DNA of 64,000 nt from Anaerostipes sp. (lineage in GTDB: Bacteria; Bacillota; Clostridia; Lachnospirales; Lachnospiraceae). The position numbers and the translations under genes are program-made. This document shows positions 25,892 to 35,071 of the stretch, piece by piece. The stretch is from the NCBI RefSeq assembly GCF_018381315.1, contig NZ_JAGZSD010000005.1, forward strand, positions 1 to 64,000, given 5' to 3'. Numbering within the stretch: position 1 is the stretch's first letter; each line of letters begins with the position of its first letter. The notes below the pieces were generated by a model that did no database searches, was not told where the DNA came from, and worked only from the letters and a program-made list of their open reading frames with translations.

Positions 25892-26836
25892 ATGGCATTT
25901 AAAATGAGAAAAGTAGTAATCATAGGAGCCGGACATGTGGGAACCATGTGTGGCCTGAGCCTTATGTACCGCGGGGAAGCGGACGAATTAGTATACATAG
26001 ACATTGATAAGGAAAAGGCATACAGCCAGGCGCTGGATCTGGACGATGCCGTCTCCTTCCTGCCCCGGCAGATCACGGTGCGCACCGGGGATTATGAAGA
26101 TGTTGAGGACGCTGATATCATCGTTATGGCAGCCGGTGTTTCAAGGCTGCCCGGACAGACAAGGCTTGATATGCTTGACGATTCCATCCGCATTATGAAA
26201 GAAGTTACCGGCCACTTAAAAGATAAAAAGATTCCCGGAATCCTGATCAGTATTTCTAATCCTGCCGACATTGTGGCCGACTATTTGAGAAAACAGCTTC
26301 ATCTCCCCAAAAACCGCTGTTTCAGCACAGGCACTTCTCTGGACTCCTGCAGGCTCAGAAGAATCCTCTCTCAAAAAATGCATCTGGACCGGAATTCCAT
26401 CCAGGCTTTTGTTATGGGAGAACACGGGGATTCACAGATGATCCCGTTCTCTGCTGTCCATATTGCCGGAAAGCCCCTGTCTCAGTGGATGGAGGATGAG
26501 CCGGAACTGTACGGCAGTCTGGATCTTACACAGATTGAAAAAGAAACCGCCAATGCCGGCCATGAAGTGATCGAAGGCAAAGGCAGCACAGAATTTGGCA
26601 TCGGCATCGCTCTATCCGAAATCGTCCGGTCCATTTTCCACGATTCCAAAAAGGTCCTCCCCGCTTCTCCCCTTCTGGAAGGAGAATACGGACAGCAGGG
26701 TATTCACGCCGGTGTTCCCTGTATAATCGGGAAAAACGGGGTGGAAAAAGTCATCGAGATCCCTCTTTCAGACCAGGAGCAAGAGAAATTTAACCACTCC
26801 TGCGAAGTCATCAGAACATTTATTCAAAATCTCTGA
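25892..26836 (+). CDS. L-2-hydroxyacid dehydrogenase of the lactate/malate family
   Basis: A 314-residue NAD-dependent dehydrogenase. GAGHVG is the Rossmann loop, GTSLDSCRLRR carries the catalytic Asp and substrate-binding Arg, and MGEHGDSQ carries the catalytic His (about 178). Overall it looks like L-lactate or L-2-hydroxyisocaproate dehydrogenase. In the substrate loop AGVSRLPGQTR, however, the specificity position usually Gln in lactate dehydrogenases is Arg (residue 85), as in malate dehydrogenases. It may therefore prefer oxaloacetate/malate or another acidic 2-oxoacid. The ribosome site is a strong AAGGAGAT. Confidence 0.88.
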   Translation: MAFKMRKVVIIGAGHVGTMCGLSLMYRGEADELVYIDIDKEKAYSQALDLDDAVSFLPRQITVRTGDYEDVEDADIIVMAAGVSRLPGQTRLDMLDDSIRIMKEVTGHLKDKKIPGILISISNPADIVADYLRKQLHLPKNRCFSTGTSLDSCRLRRILSQKMHLDRNSIQAFVMGEHGDSQMIPFSAVHIAGKPLSQWMEDEPELYGSLDLTQIEKETANAGHEVIEGKGSTEFGIGIALSEIVRSIFHDSKKVLPASPLLEGEYGQQGIHAGVPCIIGKNGVEKVIEIPLSDQEQEKFNHSCEVIRTFIQNL

Positions 26837-26925
26837 ATATGTTCTGATTCATTCCCTCTTTTTTGTGAAATTTGATGGTAATAGAAGGAAGTTTCGATTA
26901 TAATAGAGAGCATAGGGGATACAAA

Positions 26926-28809
26926 ATGAATTATGAGGGGACATTCATGAAACGATGGAATAAGTTTTTAATACCGGTATTTTTAATACTTATGATCCTG
27001 GCAAGTCTTTTTTCTGTACATTCCATTTTCAATATGCAGGGCTATGCAAAAATGATTAATTATCTGGGGATCGTCAGGGGATGCGGCCAGAGAGTTGCCA
27101 AATTAGAGATCAGCGGTCAGCCCAAGGATTATCTTATAGATTACATAGACGATATTCTTGCGGAGCTTTCTACCGGAAAAGGAAAATACGGCCTGTCTCC
27201 CGTTCACGACAAAGAATATGAACAAAGCCTGTCAAAGCTCACCAGAGAGTGGAAGGAAATGAAAAAAAAAATCTATCTAGTGCGGAACGGAGCGGATACA
27301 AACGCTCTGTTATCTTTCAGTGAGGATTTTTTTGATACTGCCAATGATGCAGTCTTTGTCGCGGAAAACTATTCAAATACCCATATTAAAAGTTTTACCC
27401 GCTTAAGCATTACCCTCTCTTGTGTTGCAATCTTTACCTGGCTTTTTATTGTCCTGATCTATTTCCGCAATCTGTTTCATCTTCAAAAGAGAAATACAAA
27501 CCTGGAATCCATTGCATACCGCGATGATCTCACCAATGCATCCAACCTTGAAAAATTCCGTCTGGATGCGGAAGCGCTGCTTGCATCAAATCCGCTTTCA
27601 AAGTATGCTTTTTTCCATCTGGATTTTCAGAATTTTAAATACTGCAATGACATCTTCGGCTACGAGTTCGGTGACCGGCTTCTGAAACAATACGCCGTAT
27701 ATTTGTCCGAGGACATGAACGACAGTGAAACCTTTGGCCGCATCTCCGGAGATAAGTTTGTTGTCTTAAGAAAATATAATTTCCGTGAGGAGCTTCTGGC
27801 ACGCCAAAAAGCAGTGGACAGCCGTATGCGTGCATTTGCACTGGATTCTAAGGAACACTACAGCATTACGATTTTCGGCGGCATCTGCTGTGCGGAGGAT
27901 GTATCTTCTGCTATGGAGATCGACTCTATCCTTGACCGGGCAAACTTTGCCCAAAAGACCGTGAAGGGACAGGAAGAACGCCATTATGCTTTTTATACTG
28001 ACAGCATCAGGGAACAGATGATAGAAGAGATCAATATCCAAAGCCGGTTCAGCGATGCCATAAAAGACAAAGAATTCCTTGTCTATTATCAGCCCAAGGT
28101 TAATCTTTCCCAGGATACGTTTGATTCGGCGGAAGCACTGGTGCGCTGGCGGACACACAGCGGCGATCTGATCTCTCCTGCCGTTTTCATCCCTGTACTG
28201 GAAAAAAACTTTTTAATCAGTGTTCTGGACCAATATGTATTCCGTGAAGTATGTTCCTTCTTAAAAGAACGCATCGATGCCGGCGCTCCGGTGGTCCCCG
28301 TATCTGTAAATGTTTCTAAGATCCAGTTTTATAACCCGGAGTTTCTGTCCATCTATTCCGGAATCAAAGAAGAGTTTAAAATACCGGACGGACTGCTGGA
28401 GATTGAATTTACGGAATCTGTCGGTTTTGAAAATACAGAATATTTTCTGGAAATCATTTCACAGCTTCACAAACATGGATTCCTATGTGCCATGGACGAT
28501 TTTGGAAAAGGCTATTCATCTCTCAGCATGTTAAAGGACATGCCGATTGATGTTCTTAAGCTGGATTCCCTGTTTTTTGTAAACAGCGGTGACTCAAAAA
28601 AGGATCTGACCGTTATAAGCGGAATTATCTCCATGGTAAAAGAGCTGAATATCCGGACTGTAGCTGAGGGAATTGAAGAGAAACATCAAGTAGACTTCTT
28701 AAGATCCATCGGCTGTGATACTGTCCAGGGTTATTATTTCTACCGCCCTATGCCTTCCGACCAATTCAGTCTGCTCTTGTCAGAGAACAGGGCGGGCAGG
28801 CCTGTGTAA
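26926..28809 (+). CDS. GGDEF-EAL domain protein, probable c-di-GMP phosphodiesterase
   Basis: A 627-residue membrane protein: helix at about 15-35, an extracytoplasmic helical sensor region of about 130 residues, second helix near 172-192, then GGDEF and EAL domains. The cyclase motif reads SGDKF instead of GGDEF, so synthesis is probably lost. The EAL domain keeps its catalytic residues: EALVRW, SVNVSK, EFTES, DDFGKGYSS, the KLDS lysine and AEGIE. It therefore likely hydrolyses c-di-GMP. The start at 26926 has AGGGG 7 bases upstream; an in-frame ATG at 26947 after GAGGGG is equally plausible. Confidence 0.88.
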   Translation: MNYEGTFMKRWNKFLIPVFLILMILASLFSVHSIFNMQGYAKMINYLGIVRGCGQRVAKLEISGQPKDYLIDYIDDILAELSTGKGKYGLSPVHDKEYEQSLSKLTREWKEMKKKIYLVRNGADTNALLSFSEDFFDTANDAVFVAENYSNTHIKSFTRLSITLSCVAIFTWLFIVLIYFRNLFHLQKRNTNLESIAYRDDLTNASNLEKFRLDAEALLASNPLSKYAFFHLDFQNFKYCNDIFGYEFGDRLLKQYAVYLSEDMNDSETFGRISGDKFVVLRKYNFREELLARQKAVDSRMRAFALDSKEHYSITIFGGICCAEDVSSAMEIDSILDRANFAQKTVKGQEERHYAFYTDSIREQMIEEINIQSRFSDAIKDKEFLVYYQPKVNLSQDTFDSAEALVRWRTHSGDLISPAVFIPVLEKNFLISVLDQYVFREVCSFLKERIDAGAPVVPVSVNVSKIQFYNPEFLSIYSGIKEEFKIPDGLLEIEFTESVGFENTEYFLEIISQLHKHGFLCAMDDFGKGYSSLSMLKDMPIDVLKLDSLFFVNSGDSKKDLTVISGIISMVKELNIRTVAEGIEEKHQVDFLRSIGCDTVQGYYFYRPMPSDQFSLLLSENRAGRPV

Positions 28810-28834
28810 AAGGCAAATCATTTTTCTACGGAAT

Positions 28835-28874
28835 AAAAAAGACTGCAGTTCTTCATAAAACTGCAGTCTTTTTT
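28835..28874. terminator. Bidirectional terminator
   Basis: Arms AAAAAAGACTGCAGTT and AACTGCAGTCTTTTTT with an 8-base loop, between the convergent GGDEF-EAL and nitroreductase genes. Confidence 0.88.
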
Positions 28875-28876
28875 GC

Positions 28877-29398
28877 TTATACTCTATAAATATAATTTTC
28901 TTTTCTTGGCTTAGCCTCCGGTCTCTCTCCGTCCGGATATCCGATAATACAGTGGCCGATCCCCGCGTAATCACCTTCGATTCCCCACTGTCTCAGAAGT
29001 TCTTTTCCTTCTTCACTCTCAAACTCCTGCTTTGCCCGGTGGATCCAGCAGGATCCAAGACCCAGCGCATGTGCGGCATTCATAAGATTCCCCATCACAA
29101 GGCTGCCGTCTTCAATGTAAGTCGGACGGCTTTTGTCCGCTAAGACTACGATCACTGTAGGAGCTCCATAAAATGGATCTATATCTTCATTTCCAAAAAT
29201 TTTTGCATTCATACGGGACAGCTTTGCAATCGTTTCCCGTTCCTGAATCACAGCCATAACCGGGGACTGCATTCCCATTCCTGTAGGCGCATACATGCCG
29301 GCTTCCAAAATCTGCTGTAAATCCGCTTCATCAATCTGTCTGTCCTGAAACTTTCTGATGCTTCTTCTTTCTTTTAAATCTTTGATCGTTTCTTCCAT
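28877..29398 (-). CDS. Nitroreductase-family flavoprotein
   Basis: A 173-residue protein with the FMN-binding start ERRSIRKFQDRQI, a YAPTGMGMQSP segment, and the C-terminal pattern AGIGHCIIGYPDGERPEAKPRK. Such enzymes reduce nitro groups, quinones or enones with NAD(P)H. Start at 29398 with GGAGG 6 bases upstream. It may be co-transcribed with the degV gene just upstream. Substrate unknown. Confidence 0.88.
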   Translation of the reverse strand: MEETIKDLKERRSIRKFQDRQIDEADLQQILEAGMYAPTGMGMQSPVMAVIQERETIAKLSRMNAKIFGNEDIDPFYGAPTVIVVLADKSRPTYIEDGSLVMGNLMNAAHALGLGSCWIHRAKQEFESEEGKELLRQWGIEGDYAGIGHCIIGYPDGERPEAKPRKENYIYRV

Positions 29399-29436
29399 CT
29401 TATACCTCCTGTCTGTGATCCGGCCGTGTCTCTGTC

Positions 29437-30303
29437 TCAGACGAGCCGTTTTGTCCACGCAATAGCCAGGGCTCCGTATCCGATATGGCATGCGATGCTT
29501 AAAGATAATGGATCCATCTCAAACTTGTATCCCGGAAACCGCTCTTTAATCTCTTCTGCCCAAAGCCGGGCTTCCTCTTTGCTCCCGGTATAAGCAGCCT
29601 GGATATTGACTGCTTCCTTATCCATATCTGAACCGAATTTTTCACTGAATTCTTTTTCCACTGCCTCCAGCATTTTCTTTTTGGCAAGCTTCATGCCTCT
29701 GGCCTTGGTGAAGGCATCCAGCTTCTCTCCCTTGATCTGGAGCACCGGTTTGATATTTAATACAGACCCGATTGCTGCCGCAGCCGGCGTGATTCTTCCG
29801 CCCTGCTTTAAATATTTTAATGTATCCACTGTGATAAAAATAGAGGAGTCCATCTTATACTGTTCCAGTATATCCTTGATCCGCGACGCACTCTCTCCCC
29901 TGTCAGCCATTGTTTTCGCTTCCAGAACCGACTGCTTCTGAGTTACGGATATCCTCTGGTTATTCACTACCTGCACTCTGCCGTCAAAGTCTTCCGCCAG
30001 CATGTGTGCAGTCTCACAGGAACTGCTGAGTCCGCTGGACATCGGTATGTGGACAATCTCATCATAGTCTTTCAGCACCTTATTCCACAGATCCAGCACA
30101 TCTCCGGGAGCAGGCTGTGATGTCTTAATATCAACGCCCTCCCCAAGCCTCTTATAAAATTCTTCCTGTGTCAGGGTAATATCCTCAAAATACAGCTTCT
30201 CATCAATGTAGAACGGCATAGGCAGCACATAGATCCCATACTCCCCTGCCTGATTCTGTGTGATTCCGCTGTTGCTATCTGTAATTACTGCAACTTTTCC
30301 CAT
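29437..30303 (-). CDS. DegV-family fatty-acid-binding protein
   Basis: A 288-residue protein with the DegV pattern: TDSNSGIT at the N-terminus, TSQPAPG, SSGLSSSCETA, a YLKQGGRI segment and a C-terminal CHIGYGALAIAW. DegV proteins (FakB type) bind a fatty acid and present it to a kinase. No kinase gene is nearby. Start at 30303 with AAAGGA upstream. Confidence 0.9.
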   Translation of the reverse strand: MGKVAVITDSNSGITQNQAGEYGIYVLPMPFYIDEKLYFEDITLTQEEFYKRLGEGVDIKTSQPAPGDVLDLWNKVLKDYDEIVHIPMSSGLSSSCETAHMLAEDFDGRVQVVNNQRISVTQKQSVLEAKTMADRGESASRIKDILEQYKMDSSIFITVDTLKYLKQGGRITPAAAAIGSVLNIKPVLQIKGEKLDAFTKARGMKLAKKKMLEAVEKEFSEKFGSDMDKEAVNIQAAYTGSKEEARLWAEEIKERFPGYKFEMDPLSLSIACHIGYGALAIAWTKRLV

Positions 30304-30386
30304 AATGAATCCTTTCATGATTTTTAGGAACTATAAATCATCCCGTCCTTTTATCATATCAAATGTTTGGGTGAACCGTCAAACAT

Positions 30387-30887
30387 CTATTTTTCCGGAT
30401 TCCCGCATTCTGATTCCTGGCCGCATAAGATTCCCAGTCCATGAGGAAGAGCATCCAGTATATATTCAAGATTTTCCCTTACAGCTTTGGGGCTTCCCGG
30501 AAGATTCACAATCAAAGTTTTTTTCCGTATGACAGAAACTCCCCGGCTCAGCATAGCCCTCTTTGTGATCTTCATGGATTCCCGGCGCATCGCTTCGCTG
30601 ATGCCGGGAACCTGGCGCTCTGACACCAGCAGCGTGGCCTCCGGTGTCAGGTCTCTCTCGGAAAATCCGGTTCCCCCGGTGGTAAGAATTAAATCCGCCA
30701 GACCCTGGTCACAAATTTCGGCAAGACGGCTTTTCAGCGGCTCGATTCCATCCGGCAGCAGTTCCTCAGAAACCACCTGAAAGCCTTCGGACTCGGCCAT
30801 TTCTTTTACAAGCGGTCCGCTTTCATCCCGCCGTTTTCCGGCGGCTCCTTTGTCACTCAGCGTGATCACTGCGATTCTGTATGCCAT
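30387..30887 (-). CDS. mogA: Molybdopterin adenylyltransferase (MogA/MoaB family)
   Basis: A 166-residue protein with the MogA/MoaB signatures TLSDKGAAGKRRDESG, LTTGGTGFSERDLTPEAT and NLPGSPKAVRENL. It adenylates molybdopterin before molybdenum insertion, working with MoeA. Last gene of the ten-gene molybdenum/purine operon; it overlaps the MOSC gene by 35 bases. Start at 30887 after GGGGGAGAG. Confidence 0.9.
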   Translation of the reverse strand: MAYRIAVITLSDKGAAGKRRDESGPLVKEMAESEGFQVVSEELLPDGIEPLKSRLAEICDQGLADLILTTGGTGFSERDLTPEATLLVSERQVPGISEAMRRESMKITKRAMLSRGVSVIRKKTLIVNLPGSPKAVRENLEYILDALPHGLGILCGQESECGNPEK

Positions 30888-31329
30888 TTCTCTCCCCCTC
30901 ACCTAATCTTGTGATCGGATCGTTCCTGTGCAGAGTCCCTCCCCGGATCACTCTCAAAAAAATGCCCTCCGTGGGCATAATGCATTTTCCGACTCTTTTA
31001 TAGATTTCACAGTGGCTGTGGCATTCCTTGCCCCTCTGGGTCACTTCAAATACCGCATCCCCGGACACAAGCCTGTCCCCTACTGACAGAGTCTCAGTGT
31101 CAATCCCGGACACGATAAGATTTTCTCCGAAATCTCCGTCTTTGACCCGGCCTCCCTGTTCATTAAAATCCTGAATCTTCTCATAACCGAGAATACTCAC
31201 CTGACGGTGCCATTTCCCGGCATGGGCATCTCCTTTTATTCCAAAATCTTCAATCAGCACCGCCTCCTGTACCGGACGTTTGACGGTTCCTTTTTTGGTG
31301 CTGATACAGATTGCTTCAATCCTTCCCAC
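30853..31329 (-). CDS. MOSC-domain protein, probable GTG start
   Basis: A 158-residue single MOSC domain with GIKGDAHAGKWHRQVSIL, GDFGENL and a cysteine-bearing GKECHSHCEIYKRVGKCIMP segment. MOSC proteins bind molybdenum cofactor or carry sulfur for it. I favour the GTG at 31329, 6 bases after GGAGG; the ATG at 31335 abuts that site. It overlaps both moaC and mogA. The family is clear; the exact step (cofactor sulfuration or carriage) is not. Confidence 0.83.
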   Translation of the reverse strand: MGRIEAICISTKKGTVKRPVQEAVLIEDFGIKGDAHAGKWHRQVSILGYEKIQDFNEQGGRVKDGDFGENLIVSGIDTETLSVGDRLVSGDAVFEVTQRGKECHSHCEIYKRVGKCIMPTEGIFLRVIRGGTLHRNDPITRLGEGERNGIQNRSDHAE

Positions 31330-31840
31330 TGTCATCCTCCATTCCGCGGTCAGTCAGTTCCTGATTCTCATAATAAAAATCACCGCTTTTTCCTCCCGAT
31401 TTCTCCAGAAGGTGAATCTCTCCCATAGACATAGACTTATTCACAGCCTTGCACATATCATAGATGGTAAGCAGAGCAATCTGGACACCGGTGAGTGCTT
31501 CCATTTCCACTCCGGTTTTTCCGGCAGTTTTAACCTTACAGACAGCTTTTATAGAATAATCTTCTTCCCTCATTGTAAAATCGATGCTGCATTTATGGAT
31601 CAGCAGTATATGGCACATCGGAATCAGGCTGCTGGTCTGTTTGGCGCCCATGATGCCTGCAGTCCGGGCAACAGAAAGTACGTCCCCCTTTTCTATTTTA
31701 TGGCTCCTGATCTTTTCATAAACTTCTCTGCCTACGTAGATCCTTCCCTGGGCTGAGGCCTCTCTCTGTGTATTTTCTTTTTCAGATACATCCACCATTA
31801 CAGCGTTCCCATGTCCGTCAAAATGTGTAAAATCGTTCAT
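31316..31840 (-). CDS. moaC: Cyclic pyranopterin monophosphate synthase
   Basis: A 174-residue MoaC. Motifs include MVDVSEKENTQREA, PMCHILLIHKC (active-site His region), VKTAGKTGVEMEALTGV with active-site Lys/Glu, and TIYDMCKAV. It converts the MoaA product to cyclic pyranopterin in molybdenum cofactor synthesis. MoaA, MoaD and MoaE are not in the window. The start at 31840 follows the MoeA-like stop by 5 bases, with AGGTAGGAAAG upstream. Confidence 0.93.
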   Translation of the reverse strand: MNDFTHFDGHGNAVMVDVSEKENTQREASAQGRIYVGREVYEKIRSHKIEKGDVLSVARTAGIMGAKQTSSLIPMCHILLIHKCSIDFTMREEDYSIKAVCKVKTAGKTGVEMEALTGVQIALLTIYDMCKAVNKSMSMGEIHLLEKSGGKSGDFYYENQELTDRGMEDDSGKD

Positions 31841-31845
31841 CTTTC

Positions 31846-32865
31846 CTACCTTCCGAATCCGCAGTCCGGATAAGTACACGGACTGCACTGCATACAAAAT
31901 CCTCCGTGGGCCATTTTAATAAAATCTTCCTTCTCAAGTCTCTCTCCCGCCAAAAGTCTCGGCACTGCCAGATCAAAGACTGTCCTTTTGGAATACATGA
32001 CGCATCCCGGAAGCCCCACCACAGGTATTCCCTGCACATAAGCCAGCATAAACATGGCTCCGGGCAGAACCGGGCTTCCATAGGTAATCACCTCTCCGCC
32101 GCAGTGTCTGATGGCAGACGGTGTCATATCGTCCGGGTCTACACTCATGCCTCCGGATACCTGGACCATGTCGGCTCCCTGCTCTATAAAACTCAGGATC
32201 GCCTCTGTAATCGCTTCCCGGTCATCTCCCGGAAAAACCTGGCCTATGATCTCCCCGTTAAGCTCCCGGGCTTTCTTGTCCAGCACCGGGCCAAACTTAT
32301 CCTCAATGCGGCCCTCTGCAATCTCAGATCCGGTAGTCACAACCCCGATTTTAGTATTCTTCAAAGGAAGAACCCTGATCAGCGGCCCCTTCTCTTTACA
32401 GAGCGCTTCAAACTGTCTGAGCATATCTTCTTCCGCAACCAAAGGAATCACCCTGGTGCCCCCCAGAGTCCTGCCTTCCTCCACTATTTTCCCTGAATGG
32501 ATGGTGGAAAAGCACACATCCTTCAGACGGTTCAGTTCATACAAAAGTTCAACATTAATACTCAGCACTCCTTTACAGGATGCTTTGAGTTCGATCTTGC
32601 CTTCCTTCGGCTCACCAAAGAAAATATTGTCTCCCGCAGCCGCCCTGGCCATACGCTGTGCGGCATCATCCTCATGGACAAAGCCTTCCTGCAGGTCCCA
32701 AACATAAAGATACCGCTTTCCTATATCCAAAAGCTTTTCTATATCCTCTTCCTCTACCACATGGCCTTTTTTAAATGCCCTGCCTTTAAACTTTCCCGGA
32801 ACAATCTCCGTCATATCATGACAGAGTACCATACCGACGGCATCCTGAACCCTGACTTTTTTCAT
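31846..32865 (-). CDS. MoeA-like molybdopterin-binding protein with Cys-rich tail
   Basis: A 339-residue protein with a C-terminal MoCF/MoeA-type domain: GVVTTGSEIAEG, DDREAI, VQVSGGMSVDPDDMTPSAI and GLPGCVMYSKRTVFD. It is shorter than true MoeA (about 400) and its N-terminal half is unlike MoeA domains I and II. The last 20 residues contain four cysteines in CMQCSPCTYPDC, a possible metal or Fe-S site. It lies between yqeB and moaC and probably inserts or handles molybdenum or molybdopterin. Start at 32865 after GGAGGTGAAGAT. Confidence 0.83.
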   Translation of the reverse strand: MKKVRVQDAVGMVLCHDMTEIVPGKFKGRAFKKGHVVEEEDIEKLLDIGKRYLYVWDLQEGFVHEDDAAQRMARAAAGDNIFFGEPKEGKIELKASCKGVLSINVELLYELNRLKDVCFSTIHSGKIVEEGRTLGGTRVIPLVAEEDMLRQFEALCKEKGPLIRVLPLKNTKIGVVTTGSEIAEGRIEDKFGPVLDKKARELNGEIIGQVFPGDDREAITEAILSFIEQGADMVQVSGGMSVDPDDMTPSAIRHCGGEVITYGSPVLPGAMFMLAYVQGIPVVGLPGCVMYSKRTVFDLAVPRLLAGERLEKEDFIKMAHGGFCMQCSPCTYPDCGFGR

Positions 32866-32869
32866 ATCT

Positions 32870-33688
32870 TCACCTCCAAAGCTGTCCCTTCTCCCGGGCA
32901 CATACAAGCTGGAGCACGCTGCCCCCGATGCACCTGGCTTTATCTGAAATTGTAAAGCAGTTGTCTTTTTCCTCTGTTCTTGGATCAATATCTGCTATTT
33001 TAAATCCTTTTTGGACCGGGTAGCCGTCCCGGATCAGTCCCCGGACTATTCCGTCAAGACTTGCAGGAACCGGCACCTGTCTGCCATCCTCTGGCTGAAT
33101 CACTGCCACAAGGTCTCCCTTTTTCACCTGTCCCGCAATCTCTGTCCGGCCGTAAATAAGCCCCTCTGCCGGAGCATGAAGAACTCTTTCCTTTCCGAAA
33201 CCCATGATAAGGCCCGGAACCCCTGTATCTTTCATGGCAGGACCGTCTGTAATAATCCTTCCCAGATTATGGCCCCGCATAGTCTCAATCACATAATCTA
33301 CGTCCATGCCTGCCGAAAATCCGGGGCCCAGTCCTATGGTCAGTTCTGCCATATCCCGTTTCGTTCCGAGATTTCTCTTTGCAAGAATGGCATCCACCAC
33401 CACATCCGGTTTTATCTCTCTGATGGAATCTCCCTTCGGGTCCGCCAGTACTGCCGGCCTTAAAGGGCTTACTGTATCCATGGCTTCTGCCAGGGAATCT
33501 GCACGCACAGCAGTGATCCCCTCTACGGAGGCTGTTCCTTCATAGACAGCTTCACAAAATGCTACCTGCCGGCGGATAGCCGAAGGAGATTCTGTCTCCA
33601 ATATGAGTACCGGATACCCGGCCCTGCTCAGCTGACAGACGGTTCCGGTGGCAATATCCCCTCCGCCTCTGACAATGATTGGCTTCAT
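32870..33688 (-). CDS. yqeB: Selenium-dependent molybdenum hydroxylase system protein YqeB
   Basis: A 272-residue protein of the EF2563/YqeB family. VRGGGDIATGT starts a Rossmann-like fold; later motifs include ADPKGDSIREIKPDVVVDAILAKRN, LGPGF and the C-terminal CIGGSVLQLV. The family occurs with selenium-dependent molybdenum hydroxylases and is thought to act in making their selenium-containing cofactor site; the reaction is not established. Its ATG overlaps the stop of the dihydropyrimidinase gene (ATGA). Confidence 0.88.
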   Translation of the reverse strand: MKPIIVRGGGDIATGTVCQLSRAGYPVLILETESPSAIRRQVAFCEAVYEGTASVEGITAVRADSLAEAMDTVSPLRPAVLADPKGDSIREIKPDVVVDAILAKRNLGTKRDMAELTIGLGPGFSAGMDVDYVIETMRGHNLGRIITDGPAMKDTGVPGLIMGFGKERVLHAPAEGLIYGRTEIAGQVKKGDLVAVIQPEDGRQVPVPASLDGIVRGLIRDGYPVQKGFKIADIDPRTEEKDNCFTISDKARCIGGSVLQLVCAREKGQLWR

Positions 33689-35049
33689 AACATATGAGGT
33701 CCTCTCTTAATAAATTTTCCTTGTTTTTCTTTGATCACTCTGCCTTTGTCTGTTACAAGACAGCCTCTCAGGAACACCTTGTCAATGGTCCCTTTGATCT
33801 TCATTCCCTCAAACGGGCTGTAGTCTACATTCTGCTCCTGCCCTTCGGCTGTAATCACATCTTCCCAATCGGGACGGAGCACTGCGATGTCCGCATCGCT
33901 TCCCGGCTGAATACACCCCTTCCTCGGGTAAACGCCGTAAAGCTTTGCCGGATTTTCTGACAGCACCCGGCACATCTGCTGGGGAGTCAGAATTCCTTTC
34001 TCCACTCCATAAGTATAAAGTAAAATGCCTCTGGTTTCCACCCCCGGCATGCCATTTGGAGTTTTGGTAAAATCATCCTTTCCCATATCTTTCTGCTCTG
34101 TCGTAAAACTGCAGTGGTCCGTGGCGACTGTCTGGATTTTTCCGCTCTTAAGCCCTTCCCACAGCACCTTCTGGTTTTCCTTCTTCCTCAGCGGAGGAGA
34201 ACATATATAATTTCTCCCCTCTTCATTCTCATATAGAGTATCATCCAGGAGAAGATACTGAGGGCATGTTTCCGCAAATACAGTCTGCCCTTTTTCTCTG
34301 GCCCTCTCCACCGCATTCAGTGCTTCCTGGCAGGTGAGATGCACGACAATCACCGGAATATCCACTTCCCCGGCAATAGCCAGAAGCCGGTTGACTGCCT
34401 CTGCCTCAGCACTTTCAGGTCTTACCTTCGGATGAACATCTGCTCCCAGATCACCTCTTTTTTTTGCTTCCTCTGTCAATGCTGCAATCATACCTGAATT
34501 CTCACAGTGCACGCCTGTGATGCCGCCGATTTCTTTCATCCTTCTCAATGCCATAAAAATATCATGATCATCTAAAATCATATCCGGATATGTCATGTAC
34601 ATTTTAAATGACGTGATTCCTTCCTCCATCATATGCTCCATGGATTTCGAGGTCTCTTCATTCCAGTCAGAGACCGCCATATGGAAAGAATAATCGCAGG
34701 AACTTCTGTTGTCAGCCCGCTGATGCCAGTTTTGTAAAGCCTCCTCCAAAGTTTCTCCTTTATACTGTGTCGCGAAATCAATAACCATCGTTGTTCCGCC
34801 TTTGATGGCTGCCCGGGTCCCTGTGTCAAAGTTATCGGCTGTTACGGTGCCTGATACCTCCAACTGAAAATGAGTATGAGCGTCAATGAAACCGGGAAAC
34901 AAAAGTTTCCCGGCTGCATCAACCAAGACAGCCTCCGGATCGGTCAGATCCGGCCCTGTCTTCAATATTTTCTCATCTTCAATCAGAACATCGGCTTTCT
35001 TCATCTGGTCTCCGGACACAATGGTCCCGTTTTTCAATAAGTACTTCAT
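33685..35049 (-). CDS. Dihydropyrimidinase/hydantoinase-family hydrolase
   Basis: A 454-residue cyclic amidohydrolase. The binuclear metal site is complete: HTH at residues 58-60, the carboxylated Lys in SFKMYMT (about 149), His 181 (GVHCEN), His 237 (VVHLTC) and Asp 311 (ATDHCS). These enzymes open cyclic amide rings by hydrolysis. In this operon it would open a reduced purine-derived ring, as suggested for its counterparts (HyuA/HydA) in anaerobic uric acid degradation. Start at 35049 after AGGAGG. Substrate inferred from neighbours. Confidence 0.9.
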   Translation of the reverse strand: MKYLLKNGTIVSGDQMKKADVLIEDEKILKTGPDLTDPEAVLVDAAGKLLFPGFIDAHTHFQLEVSGTVTADNFDTGTRAAIKGGTTMVIDFATQYKGETLEEALQNWHQRADNRSSCDYSFHMAVSDWNEETSKSMEHMMEEGITSFKMYMTYPDMILDDHDIFMALRRMKEIGGITGVHCENSGMIAALTEEAKKRGDLGADVHPKVRPESAEAEAVNRLLAIAGEVDIPVIVVHLTCQEALNAVERAREKGQTVFAETCPQYLLLDDTLYENEEGRNYICSPPLRKKENQKVLWEGLKSGKIQTVATDHCSFTTEQKDMGKDDFTKTPNGMPGVETRGILLYTYGVEKGILTPQQMCRVLSENPAKLYGVYPRKGCIQPGSDADIAVLRPDWEDVITAEGQEQNVDYSPFEGMKIKGTIDKVFLRGCLVTDKGRVIKEKQGKFIKRGPHML

Positions 35050-35071
35050 CGAAAACCGCCTCCTTCTATAT

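Noticed and set aside
25881..25897. AAGGAGATATACCATGG, identical to the ribosome site and NcoI start region of common T7 expression vectors
   Set aside because: The flanking sequence is ordinary chromosomal DNA with its own promoter and no T7 promoter, lac operator or tag; a strong natural ribosome site gives the same bases by chance.
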